Assembly: GCA_963778185.1 (NCBI GenBank)
Contig: CAVZTF010000004.1
Location: 248,001-312,000 of the forward strand
Origin: RPQJ01 sp963778185
GTDB lineage: Bacteria > Pseudomonadota > Gammaproteobacteria > Steroidobacterales > Steroidobacteraceae
Reading direction: 5' to 3'
DNA length: 64,000 nt
This document shows positions 1 to 7,494 of the stretch, in pieces. The notes beneath the pieces were generated by a model. That model was not told the origin of the DNA. It made no database searches and saw only the letters and a list, made by a program, of their open reading frames with translations. The translations under genes and the position numbers were made by a program. The first letter of the stretch is position 1. Each line of letters opens with the position of its first letter.

Positions 1-354
1 GCCGCGCCGGGGGACCGGCTGGGGCAACGTCTCAGGGATGCGGTCGCCGAGGTGCTGCTCGAGATCGGCGTCCCCTCGCCCCTGGTTGCGGCGGAAATGC
101 AGGCGATGGAGCCGATGGCGGTTGGCGCGACGGCGAGTCGTGCGGTGCTAGGTTGCATGAACGATGCGGTCGTGCAGTTGGAGGCCTATCCAGGGGGCCA
201 TGCCGATCAGGTGGCGCTGCGGGATGTCGCGCTGCACCTCACCGAGAACATCTACTCCCTGACCAGATACCAGACGCCGAGACTCAAGGCGCTCGACCTG
301 TTCGGGGTGACGACCGACGTGCGGAGCTTGCGGCGAGGATCGTGGTTGCACTGA
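1..354 (+). CDS. C-terminal part of a DUF6933-like protein (5' end outside window)
   Basis: The frame is open from the first base of the window and ends at a TGA at 352-354, so only the last ~117 codons are present. The piece contains a stretch SRAVLGCMND, which resembles the R-S-V-L-G-S-M-N-D signature I associate with DUF6933-type proteins, small soluble proteins of unknown function often found near toxin-antitoxin or plasmid genes. An internal GTG at 52 is in frame, but sensible sequence continues upstream of it, so I treat the gene as truncated by the window edge. The family assignment rests on one motif from memory and is tentative. Confidence 0.5.
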   Translation, partial: AAPGDRLGQRLRDAVAEVLLEIGVPSPLVAAEMQAMEPMAVGATASRAVLGCMNDAVVQLEAYPGGHADQVALRDVALHLTENIYSLTRYQTPRLKALDLFGVTTDVRSLRRGSWLH

Positions 355-368
355 AGCAGGCGTGAACG

Positions 369-1124
369 CTAACTCGCGTACGTTGCCGACAGGTACTCGC
401 GGATCGCATCCGATTCGAACATCGCGGTGTCGGTGTTTGGGTCCACCAGGTAGGGCACCTGGACCTTGCCGGCTTGCTGCAGCAGTTCGGTCCGTGTCCG
501 ACCCTCCACCGGCAGGTTCGGGAACAAGGTCGCGCGCAGGACCGGCGGTCCCAGGTCCTGCCAGCGCGCCTTGCCGGTGCTGCGCAGCAGGTAGGGAAGC
601 TCGAGCTCGCAGAGCAGCTCGCGGACGCGCCGCGAATAGGGGCTAGCCTCGAAGCTGAACAACTCCAGCGGTCGCCGCGGCGCCTTCGAGGGTCGGGCCC
701 GGGCGCCGGCGCGAAAGCGCGCGATCGAGGCCAGCACGGACGACGAGACGTCGAGTGGCCGCAGCAGGCGCGTGGGTGCGGGCCGCCCACCATAGCGACG
801 GTACAGGTAGTCGATGATGTCGGCCGACTCGTACATCGACTCGCCGCTGTTGGGATCCACCAGGAACGGAAACTGCTGCTTCCCGCCGAGCACCTTGACC
901 TTCGGCCGAAAGCGCTTGCCGCCGTGGGGCGTCGGATAAATCAGTGCGTCGAGGTCCAGCTCGGTAAGCGCCTCGCGCACGAGACGGCAGTACGGGCATG
1001 CCTCGAATTCATAGAGTTTCAGGTGCTTCGCGGGCTGCTTCGCGGACCCACGAGCATTGGTGCCGCGCCAGAAGCGCAACGACGAGGTGAGCGTGGAGTT
1101 CAGTACGTCGAGTGTGGTGCTCAT
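369..1124 (-). CDS. Two-domain glutathione S-transferase N-terminal / glutaredoxin-like protein
   Basis: The protein is 251 residues with two successive thioredoxin-fold domains of the GST_N type. The first (about residues 36-112) has a redox motif CPYC at 43-46, followed by a cis-proline segment FPFLVDPN and an ESADIIDYL helix. The second (about 153-230) repeats the plan with SPYS in place of CPYC and VPYLVDPN, then ESDAIREYL. The catalytic cysteines are therefore kept only in the first domain. No GST C-terminal helical domain follows. I chose the ATG at 1124 because the longer frame would overlap the divergent antiporter remnant and adds no recognisable sequence. It is probably a soluble thiol oxidoreductase or GST-like protein; the substrate is unknown. 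Confidence 0.85.
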   Translation of the reverse strand: MSTTLDVLNSTLTSSLRFWRGTNARGSAKQPAKHLKLYEFEACPYCRLVREALTELDLDALIYPTPHGGKRFRPKVKVLGGKQQFPFLVDPNSGESMYESADIIDYLYRRYGGRPAPTRLLRPLDVSSSVLASIARFRAGARARPSKAPRRPLELFSFEASPYSRRVRELLCELELPYLLRSTGKARWQDLGPPVLRATLFPNLPVEGRTRTELLQQAGKVQVPYLVDPNTDTAMFESDAIREYLSATYAS

Positions 1125-1197
1125 GGGAGCATTAGAACACGCGTCGCCGATAGTCGCCCACGGTCGGCACTCTCTCTGTACGCTGAGCCGCCCAGGG

Positions 1198-2042
1198 ATG
1201 TCATCCATGTACTTCGCAATCTGGACGCTCGTCATCGGCGCACTGCTCATTGCGATGGCCCTGTCGGGCGCGTTGCCGAGCCGGCTCCCGGTGAGCACCG
1301 CCATGCTTTACCTAGCCGCGGGTTTCGGTCTCGGGCCGGCTGGATGGGCGATGATGGCGCCCGATCCGCTCGCCTACTCCGCCATCCTGGAGCGAGCGGC
1401 CGAGGTGGCGGTGCTCATCTCGTTGTTCGCGGTGGGTCTCAAGCTCGGTCTTCCGTTGTCGGACAAGCGCTGGCGTCTGCCGGTGCGTCTCGCCGTCGTA
1501 TCGATGACGATTACGGTGGGGCTGATTGCCGCAATCGGGATGCTGGGCCTCGGTCTGCTCGGCCTGCTCGGCCTGCACGACCTGGGCACCGGCGGCTGGC
1601 GCTGGCTCGCGCTCGACGTGCTGTGGGCGATTTCCGCAGGCCTGCTGATCGGCGGTGCGCTCGGAACGCTGGTCGGGAGGCTGGTGGTCTACCTGCGGAG
1701 CCGCCACAAGGCGTCCGTCGGTCGCGACGAATTCCTCGCACTGGGGCTCATCGCACTGTCCTACGGACTTGCAGTGCTCAGCCATTCGTACGGTTTCCTG
1801 GCGGTTCTTGCCGCGGGCGTCGCCCTGCAACGCGTGAAGGAACAGCCAGGGGATGCGCCTGGGTCGGCCGCACTGGCAACGGGCCTGCAGAGCCGGCAGG
1901 CCCACGAGGCGCTCGCCACCGATGCGGAATACGCGAGCGCCTATCTGACGCAGCAGGTGCAGGGGTTCAACGAGCAACCGGGCTGCACGGGATCTCGGTG
2001 ACCCCGTTGATGAGTCTCTACGCCCGACGGAAACCACGCTAG
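1198..2042 (+). pseudogene. Cation:proton antiporter (CPA/NhaP type), decayed by two deletions
   Basis: The first ~110 codons from the ATG at 1198 read as a normal antiporter N-terminus with several membrane segments (IWTLVIGALLIAMAL, STAMLYLAAGFGLGP, AEVAVLISLFAVGLKLG). At about 1540-1575 the text jumps from the TM region after VVSMTITVGLIAAIG straight to LGLHDLGTGGWRW, so the segment that in this family carries the conserved PTDPVLAS and EGGLNDG-type ion-binding motifs is missing. The frame continues to FNEQ at about 1977, where a second deletion shifts frame. The frame then stops at 2001, while the expected family C-terminus (ISVTPLMSLYARRK) is readable in another frame up to the TAG at 2040-2042. 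Both ends survive but the catalytic core does not, so the product cannot be a working antiporter. The tail overlaps the stop of the convergent lipoprotein gene. Confidence 0.75.
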
Positions 2043-3361
2043 TCCGCGCGCGGCGTCACGCGCCAGATGACGTTGCCGACGTCGTCCGCGACGAGCAAAG
2101 CGCCTGCCCGGTCCACCGCCACGCCGGCCGGGCGACCCAGAGCATTGCCCTGCGCGTCGACAAATCCGCCCAGCACGTCCTCTGGAGTACCAACGGGGCG
2201 TCCATTGGCAAACGATACGAATATGACCTTGTAGCCGCTGCGGGGCTTGCGGTTCCATGAGCCGTGCTGGCCGATGAATGCTCCGCCGGCATAGTGCTGC
2301 GGCAACAGGCGTCCTTGATAGAACACCAGCCCGAGCGACGCCGTGTGTGCGCCGAGCGCGTAGTCGGGCGCGACGGCGCGAGCGACCAGGTCGGGCCGCT
2401 GCGGCTTCACCCGCGCATCGACGTGCTGGCCATAATAACTATAGGGCCACCCGTAGAAGGCGCCCTCACGCACCGACGTCATGAAGTCGGGTACCAGGTC
2501 GCTGCCGAGCTCGTCGCGCTCGTTGACCGCGGTCCACAGCGCGCCGGTTTGCGGCTCCCAATCCAGGCCGTTTGGATTGCGCAGCCCGGATGCGAACAGC
2601 CGCGATTCGCCTGTGACGCGATCGACTTCCAGGATAGCCGCACGATCGACCTCGTTGTCCATGCCGTTCTCGCCCACGTTGCTGTTCGAGCCGACCGTCA
2701 CGTACAGGCGCGATCCATCGTGGCTGGCAATGATGTTCCTGGTCCAGTGATGGTTGATCGTGCCCGCGGGCAGATCGACGACCTTTGCACCCGGTACGGT
2801 GAGGTGCGTATCGCCAGGCTTGTAGGGAAATCGCAGGACCGAATCGGTGTTGGCGACATGGAAGTCGTTGTCGACGAGCGCCATGCCGAACGGCGAATTG
2901 AGGCCGGTCAGGAACTCGGCTCGAGTCTCCGCGACGCCGTCCCCGTTCGCATCGCGCAACAGCGTGATGCGGTTGGCGCTCGGAACTGCCGCGCCGGCAC
3001 GTTTCATCATCACCTTCGTTACCCAGCCCTTGATGCCGCTCGCGTCATCCGGCCGGGGCGGGGCATTGCTCTCGGCAACGAGAACGTCGCCGTTGGGAAG
3101 CACGTAGAGCCAGCGGGGGTGATCGAGGCCGGACGCGAAGGCATTCACCTTGAGTCCGGCCGCTGCCACCGGCGTCACACCGGCGGGCCAGCCCCTGGCC
3201 GGTGCGATCTGCACGGTCGGTATGAGGGTCGGGTCTGGCGCCGGCAAGGTCGGTGCCGGGCCGAATCCGGCGCTCTCCGGCAACGTCGCCCGCTGGCCGC
3301 AGCCGGCGAGGCCGAGCAGCAGGAGTCCCGCGACGACGGGGTGGAAGATCAGTTTGGACAC
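2039..3361 (-). CDS. PQQ-type sorbosone dehydrogenase-like lipoprotein
   Basis: This 440-residue protein starts with a lipoprotein signal (MSKLIFHP..LLLLGLAGC, lipidated Cys21), so it should be anchored in the periplasm or outer membrane. The body is a six-bladed propeller of the glucose/sorbosone dehydrogenase family. Family hallmarks are the LDHPRWLYVLPNGDVLVAES segment, NHHWTRNI, TVGSNSNVGENG, the SGLRNPNGLDW motif with the conserved RNPNG, and a C-terminal GRPAGVAVD..GALLVADD strand pair. Members oxidise sugars or aldoses with PQQ, but many homologues are uncharacterised and no PQQ biosynthesis gene is seen here. It converges with the antiporter remnant, and the upstream small gene at 3349-3657 runs the same way and overlaps its start by 13 nt. 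Confidence 0.85.
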   Translation of the reverse strand: MSKLIFHPVVAGLLLLGLAGCGQRATLPESAGFGPAPTLPAPDPTLIPTVQIAPARGWPAGVTPVAAAGLKVNAFASGLDHPRWLYVLPNGDVLVAESNAPPRPDDASGIKGWVTKVMMKRAGAAVPSANRITLLRDANGDGVAETRAEFLTGLNSPFGMALVDNDFHVANTDSVLRFPYKPGDTHLTVPGAKVVDLPAGTINHHWTRNIIASHDGSRLYVTVGSNSNVGENGMDNEVDRAAILEVDRVTGESRLFASGLRNPNGLDWEPQTGALWTAVNERDELGSDLVPDFMTSVREGAFYGWPYSYYGQHVDARVKPQRPDLVARAVAPDYALGAHTASLGLVFYQGRLLPQHYAGGAFIGQHGSWNRKPRSGYKVIFVSFANGRPVGTPEDVLGGFVDAQGNALGRPAGVAVDRAGALLVADDVGNVIWRVTPRAD

Positions 3362-3657
3362 GAGAGCCGGGTGATTCCGTCGCGGACGCGCTGCCAGGCA
3401 TCATGAGCCGGGAGCCTGGCCTCGTCCCACGTCAGGCTGGACGTGCCTTTGACGTGGTCCCAGTCGCGCATCAGCTCCGGCTCGGCCTGTTCGAAGGTGC
3501 GGCCTTCGTACAGTCGATGGGCATGGACGCCGTAGCCGAAGGCGGGGCGATACTCGTTGAAGGTAGCCCCGCGGGTGACGTAGGGCCGGCTCGCAAAGTT
3601 CAAGCGCCAGTAGGCTTCCTCGGCGGCTGGGTCAATCGATGGAGTGCTGCTGGTCAT
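3349..3657 (-). CDS. Conserved hypothetical protein (aromatic-rich, acidic)
   Basis: A 102-residue soluble protein without a signal peptide. The ATG at 3657 follows a clear GGAG ribosome-binding site eight bases upstream, which decides it over the longer frame to 3759. The sequence EEAYWRLNFASRPYV..FGYGVHAHRLYEGRTFEQAEPELMRDWD followed by SSLTWDEARLPAHDAW matches a small conserved proteobacterial family, often next to stress or osmotic genes, with regularly spaced W/Y residues and a D-W-D...L-T-W core. I know of no experimentally defined function. It overlaps the start of the downstream lipoprotein gene (3361) and may be cotranscribed with it. Confidence 0.75.
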   Translation of the reverse strand: MTSSTPSIDPAAEEAYWRLNFASRPYVTRGATFNEYRPAFGYGVHAHRLYEGRTFEQAEPELMRDWDHVKGTSSLTWDEARLPAHDAWQRVRDGITRLSCPN

Positions 3658-3777
3658 CGTCGTCTCCTGTTGATGTTCCGACGGTACTGCCGCCATGACT
3701 CGACGCGACTGGCAGAGAGTCGGCGACAGCCTTTCGCTTGTCTGTGCGATGGAGGACACAGCGAACCGGTACGCAGC

Positions 3778-4596
3778 CTAGTCGGGGGCTACCGGTTCCG
3801 ACACGTAGGTGTAGTGCCACGGTGCCGGTGGGGACGCCTGTGGGCCGACGAACTTGTTGCTCGCCGCACGCACGGCTGCATCGAGTCTCGCGGCCCACCC
3901 CGCTGCCTCCCAATCGGCGGCGATCGACGCCGTGCTTGGGCCTGCGACGACCCGTCCGCCCTGGTGCACCTGGAAGTCGATCGCTCGCATCTGGCCGTGC
4001 AACGACAACCCAGGCGCCGCGATCGTCGGCGTCGGCACCGGGGTGTGGCTGGACAGGAAGTCGCGGAACGCCTGCGCTGCCCGCGGCGCATCGGTACCCC
4101 GGAAGGCACTCGACTCGACCAGCGCTAGCGCAGCGGCCAGGATCTCGTGCGCGGCTGCCGCGACCGACGCGTTGCTGTTCCAGTGCTCGATCTGCACGTC
4201 GAGGCTGCGCACCTGGGAATTCACGTACAGGTCGAAGCCGGGGTTGCCGCGCGTGAACACTTCCTGCACCCGGCCGATTTCACGCTGCAGGTTGCGCTGT
4301 TCGGGGGAGCCCTCGAAGGCCGCGATCTGTTCCTCGGTCCAGCTCCAGCGCTCGGCGAGGTGCGACGCGCTCCGCAGGTATGAACGCAGCGCCAGGAGTT
4401 GCCGGCCGGTACCCTCGAGCCTCGCCAGGGTACGCGCCACCCGCGGGTCGAGTTGTGCGACGACGGCCGTGACCTGGGGCGTCACGGCATCGCTGCCGTG
4501 CGCAGGTGCGATTGCCGCCAGCAGCATGAACGCAGCGGCCGCAATGCGGGCGATCAGGATCGTCACAGGAGCGCCGACCGTCGTGATTGCGCGCAT
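3778..4596 (-). CDS. Exported M15-peptidase-like protein lacking the catalytic glutamate
   Basis: A 272-residue protein with an N-terminal hydrophobic export segment (about residues 10-34, ending AHGSDA). A helical middle part (about 40-120) has many charged residues. The C-terminal third carries a zinc-ligand pattern of D-Ala-D-Ala carboxypeptidases/VanX (family M15): S198-L-H200 ... A205-I-D207 corresponds to SxHxxGxAxD, and PWHY at 259-262 corresponds to the E-x-W-H ligand motif. The glycine of the first motif is Met203 and the residue three before His261, normally the catalytic Glu, is Ala258. Zinc binding is plausible but classical hydrolysis is doubtful. The start at 4596 is preceded by GAAGAGAG. 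It is divergent from the DUF302 gene and shares a 96-bp promoter region with it. Confidence 0.7.
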   Translation of the reverse strand: MRAITTVGAPVTILIARIAAAAFMLLAAIAPAHGSDAVTPQVTAVVAQLDPRVARTLARLEGTGRQLLALRSYLRSASHLAERWSWTEEQIAAFEGSPEQRNLQREIGRVQEVFTRGNPGFDLYVNSQVRSLDVQIEHWNSNASVAAAAHEILAAALALVESSAFRGTDAPRAAQAFRDFLSSHTPVPTPTIAAPGLSLHGQMRAIDFQVHQGGRVVAGPSTASIAADWEAAGWAARLDAAVRAASNKFVGPQASPPAPWHYTYVSEPVAPD

Positions 4597-4692
4597 CGAA
4601 CTCTCTTCGGTCCGGCGAAAACGGTGGACACCGTGGTTTGCCTGGGCCACGCTCGGGTTGGTTGATGGAATGTTACGCATAAGGAGTCGGCC

Positions 4693-5076
4693 ATGCGGTA
4701 CGTCGTCGAGAGTGCCAAGAGCGTCGAGCTGGCCACGGCGGATCTCGAGGCGGCCGTGCGCCGGAACGGATTTGGAATCCTGCATCAGTACGACCTGAAA
4801 AAGACGCTGGCAGGCAAAGGCGTTGATCTGCCGCACGAATGCAGGATTCTCGACGTCTGCAACCCGCAGCAGGCAGCGCGCGTACTCACGGCGGACATGG
4901 GCATGAACGTCGCCCTGCCGTGCCGCATCTCGGTGTACGAGGAGGGTGGGCAGACCAGGATCGGCATGGTGAGACCGACAGCGATGCTCGCGAGCCTGTC
5001 GAACTCTCAGGAGCTGAGAGGTGTGGCAGAGGAGGTCGAGCGGGCCACCATTCGGATGATCGACGAGGCCAGGTAG
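4693..5076 (+). CDS. DUF302 domain protein
   Basis: A 127-residue soluble protein with the DUF302 fold (about residues 20-100). It shows the typical FGILHQYDLKKTLAGKGVD segment, then RILDVCNPQQAARVL and the core strand PCRISVYEEGG, and ends with the helix TIRMIDEAR. DUF302 proteins are small homodimeric alpha/beta proteins of unknown biochemical role, found in many bacteria and archaea and often linked to redox or membrane proteins. A strong ribosome-binding site (AAGGAG) lies nine bases before the ATG. The DUF3309 gene follows on the opposite strand. Confidence 0.88.
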   Translation: MRYVVESAKSVELATADLEAAVRRNGFGILHQYDLKKTLAGKGVDLPHECRILDVCNPQQAARVLTADMGMNVALPCRISVYEEGGQTRIGMVRPTAMLASLSNSQELRGVAEEVERATIRMIDEAR

Positions 5077-5102
5077 TCCACGCGCCGACGAACGGCGGTC
5101 GG

Positions 5103-5261
5103 TTACAGGCGTCCGAGCAAGAACAGCACGAGGACGATCACGAGCAGTACCCCGACGATGCCGCTCGGAGCGTAGCCCCAGCTGCGTGCGTGCGGCCACA
5201 CGGGAATTACGCCCACCAGCGCCAGGATGAGCAGAATCAGTAGAACCGTGCCGAGACTCAT
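5103..5261 (-). CDS. DUF3309 small membrane protein
   Basis: A 52-residue protein read from the ATG at 5261 to the TAA at 5103-5105. It begins MSLGTVLLILLILALVG, has a short loop with PVWPHARSWGYAPSG, then a second membrane segment GIVGVLLVIVLVLFLLGRL. Two transmembrane helices joined by a W-P-x-x-x-x-W-G-Y-x-P-S-G loop are the complete signature of the DUF3309 family, whose members are all about 50 residues. Such proteins are common next to stress-response and CsbD/YtxH-like genes, but no function is established. A GGAGTACTCC palindrome just upstream of the ATG contains the likely Shine-Dalgarno sequence. The gene converges with the DUF302 gene. Confidence 0.85.
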   Translation of the reverse strand: MSLGTVLLILLILALVGVIPVWPHARSWGYAPSGIVGVLLVIVLVLFLLGRL

Positions 5262-5461
5262 GGAGTACTCCTTGGTAGTTGTCCGTCGCCGCCGCGGTCA
5301 GCAAAGTAACGGCGGGTCTACGCTGAACGCTAACGGCTGCCGGCCGCGCCATCTGTACGCTGCCGAACGCAGTGGACGCGCGTTCGCTGGACTCGATGCA
5401 GTTGGGCCGAGCGTCGATCGGGCACGCCCCGTCATCATCGACACGACACGCGCCGCGGAGT

Positions 5462-6361
5462 TCATCTGCGCGCCTGCTGACGCAGGTATTCCCGCCGCTT
5501 CATCGCCAGATACGCATCGCGGTCGACCTCCTGCAGCTGGCGCGGATAGAGTTCCGTGGCGCTGAACCACAGGTCGAGACTGTGTTCGAAGCGCTGGGGT
5601 TCGGCTGTGGCAAGGGCGCCAAGGTAGGCGTCGATTGCAAGGTAGTAGCGCATGGCGTTGCGCTCGACAGCGCCGCGGACGCCTCCGACGAAGCGCGTCG
5701 GACCGCCGTCCGTACGCTCGATCTGTGTGAATCCCACCTTGCCGCCGCCTATCGTCGCGACGTAGGCCGCCATCGCGACGTGTCCCTGCAGGCCGTAGCT
5801 GGACGAATAGCCCAGATGAACGAACGTGTGGCCGTCGTCGATCGGCACCGCCTCCAGCGCAATGCGGTAGTTGCGTGTTCCAAACGGTCCTCGGCCGGCA
5901 TCGAGGACGACGGCCACGTAGTCCGCCTCCGACGCGGCGACGGTGAAGGTGAAGTCGACCCGATGGGCCTTGTCGAGCGGCTGGAAGTACTTCCTGCCGA
6001 TGGCAACCGACACCACGACGCCTTCGGCGCCGGTGTCGACGTGGCAGTACTTGACGTTGAGGTGCAGGATCAGCGCGTCACACCAGCTGGTCGCGCCCGT
6101 CAGGGCGCCGGCGACCGAGGCGTAGGGGTGCTCGACGAGCGAGTAGATGTCGCCTTGCCAACTTCGCGAGCGTTCGACGGACTCGAGGTAGAGCGGTCTT
6201 TGATACGGGCCTTGCTCCAGTTTCGCCTGCAGATCTGCATACCGATCTCGCAAGGACTGCGCTGTGCTGTCCGCCGGAATCGCCGGACGGGCGACGGCCC
6301 CGACTGCAACGGCGAGCACCACGCCCATGAAGCCAGCAGGGCGGCACTCGATCGAGGCCAT
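5462..6361 (-). CDS. Exported hypothetical protein
   Basis: A 299-residue protein starting at the ATG 6361, preceded by GGGAGACAGGCA. An in-frame GTG at 6379 is a weaker alternative. Residues about 1-30 form a signal peptide ending near AIPA. The mature part has no domain I recognise. It contains a Cys pair region (TSWCDALILHLNVKYCHVD), a central beta-rich segment (VDFTFTVAASEADYVAVVLDAG) and an Arg-rich C-terminal helix. The pattern of alternating strands with GTRNYRIALEAVPIDDGHTFVHLGYSSSYG suggests a lipid- or ligand-binding beta sandwich (START/SRPBCC-like), but this is inference. It is isolated between a 200-bp gap and the RIO1 gene, on the same strand. Confidence 0.65.
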   Translation of the reverse strand: MASIECRPAGFMGVVLAVAVGAVARPAIPADSTAQSLRDRYADLQAKLEQGPYQRPLYLESVERSRSWQGDIYSLVEHPYASVAGALTGATSWCDALILHLNVKYCHVDTGAEGVVVSVAIGRKYFQPLDKAHRVDFTFTVAASEADYVAVVLDAGRGPFGTRNYRIALEAVPIDDGHTFVHLGYSSSYGLQGHVAMAAYVATIGGGKVGFTQIERTDGGPTRFVGGVRGAVERNAMRYYLAIDAYLGALATAEPQRFEHSLDLWFSATELYPRQLQEVDRDAYLAMKRREYLRQQARR

Positions 6362-6505
6362 TGCCTGTCTCCCTCCCACGGTTGACTGGAATTCTAGTCC
6401 AGGGGACGTTTCGGCAGCAGACTGGCTCGAAGAAATCGATGTCGGGCGATACCTGATGCGCCACGGGGTTGGCAGGCTTGCGACATCTCCCCGCGACGCG
6501 GCCGG

Positions 6506-7348
6506 TCAGCTGGCCAGCCGCAGGCGCCGCTGGATCTCTTCCTCGCGCGCGTCCTCGATGACGAGCATCACGCCGTCCGCATCCACCACGGTCTCGTCGA
6601 GCGCGAAGACGCCCGTGAGTTCGCTGTCAGGCCGCAGCTCGCCCTGCTCGAACAGCGCCCACATTTCCCTGGCGAACTCGGTGGCCAGCAGCTCCGGCGC
6701 AAAGCGGCCGAGCGTGGACTTGAGGTTGTTCACGTCACGTTCGAGCATCGCCAGCGCGGCGTTGTTGCCCGCGGCGTTGACGGCCTGGGGCAGGTCGATG
6801 ATCACCGGACCGTCGGGAGCGACCAGCACGTTGAACTCCGACAGGTCGCCGTGAATGAGTCCTATGCACAGCATGCGCACGACCTGCCGTATCAGGAAGT
6901 CGTGGTACTCGCGGGCGGTCTCGGCTGAAAGCTCCACTTCGCCGAGGCGCGGCGCAGGGTCGCCCGACGCATCCGTCACCAGTTCCATGATCAGGACGCC
7001 ATCGAAGTAGCCGATCGGCATCGGCACGCGCACTCCAGCCGCGACGAGCTGGTAAAGCGCTTCCACTTCGGCGTTCTTCCAGGCAGCCTCCTGTTCCTTG
7101 CGGCCGAAGGACGTGCTCTTGCTCATCGCGCGGGCCTGCCGGCTGCCGCGGACCTTGCGTCCTTCCTGGTACTGGGCGCGCTTCTGGAAGCTGCGCTGCG
7201 CCATGTTTCGATAGACCTTGGCGCAGCGCGTGTGCGGGCCGGCGCGCACGACGTAGACGGTCGCTTCCTTGCCGCTCTTGAGTGAATGGAGCACTTCGTC
7301 GATCACGCCGTCGTCGATGAGGGGTTGCAGTCCGGCGGGGGTCTTCAT
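6506..7348 (-). CDS. RIO1-family serine/threonine protein kinase
   Basis: A 280-residue atypical kinase of the bacterial RIO1-like family (PA4780 type). The ATP-binding lysine lies in RCAKVYRN (about residue 44). The catalytic loop is IHGDLSEFN (about residue 180), followed by the metal-binding segment VIIDLPQAV, where the classical DFG is replaced by DLP as in RIO kinases. The N-terminal segment GRKVRGSRQARAMSKSTSFG is the basic RIO flexible loop. The ATG at 7348 gives the usual length; the longer frame only adds sequence close to the palindromic repeat. Its bacterial role is not well established. The repeat at 7423-7494 lies just upstream. Confidence 0.9.
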   Translation of the reverse strand: MKTPAGLQPLIDDGVIDEVLHSLKSGKEATVYVVRAGPHTRCAKVYRNMAQRSFQKRAQYQEGRKVRGSRQARAMSKSTSFGRKEQEAAWKNAEVEALYQLVAAGVRVPMPIGYFDGVLIMELVTDASGDPAPRLGEVELSAETAREYHDFLIRQVVRMLCIGLIHGDLSEFNVLVAPDGPVIIDLPQAVNAAGNNAALAMLERDVNNLKSTLGRFAPELLATEFAREMWALFEQGELRPDSELTGVFALDETVVDADGVMLVIEDAREEEIQRRLRLAS

Positions 7349-7422
7349 GGTGTTTCGGGGTCGCGGTCGAGGGGCCGGGACACTGACGACACCGGGCGGG
7401 GCCGCGATCATACCGAATCCCG

Positions 7423-7494
7423 GAGGTGCCAGTGGTCGGATCGGTCGGGTCCGGCGGATCCGCCGGACCCGACCGATCCGACCACTGGCACCTC
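7423..7494. repeat. Palindromic repeat, copy 1 (complete)
   Basis: Perfect outer arms GAGGTGCCAGTGGTCGGATC and its complement enclose a symmetric GGATCC-centred core. It overlaps the TGA (7493-7495) of the response-regulator gene. See the findings for the whole family. Confidence 0.9.
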
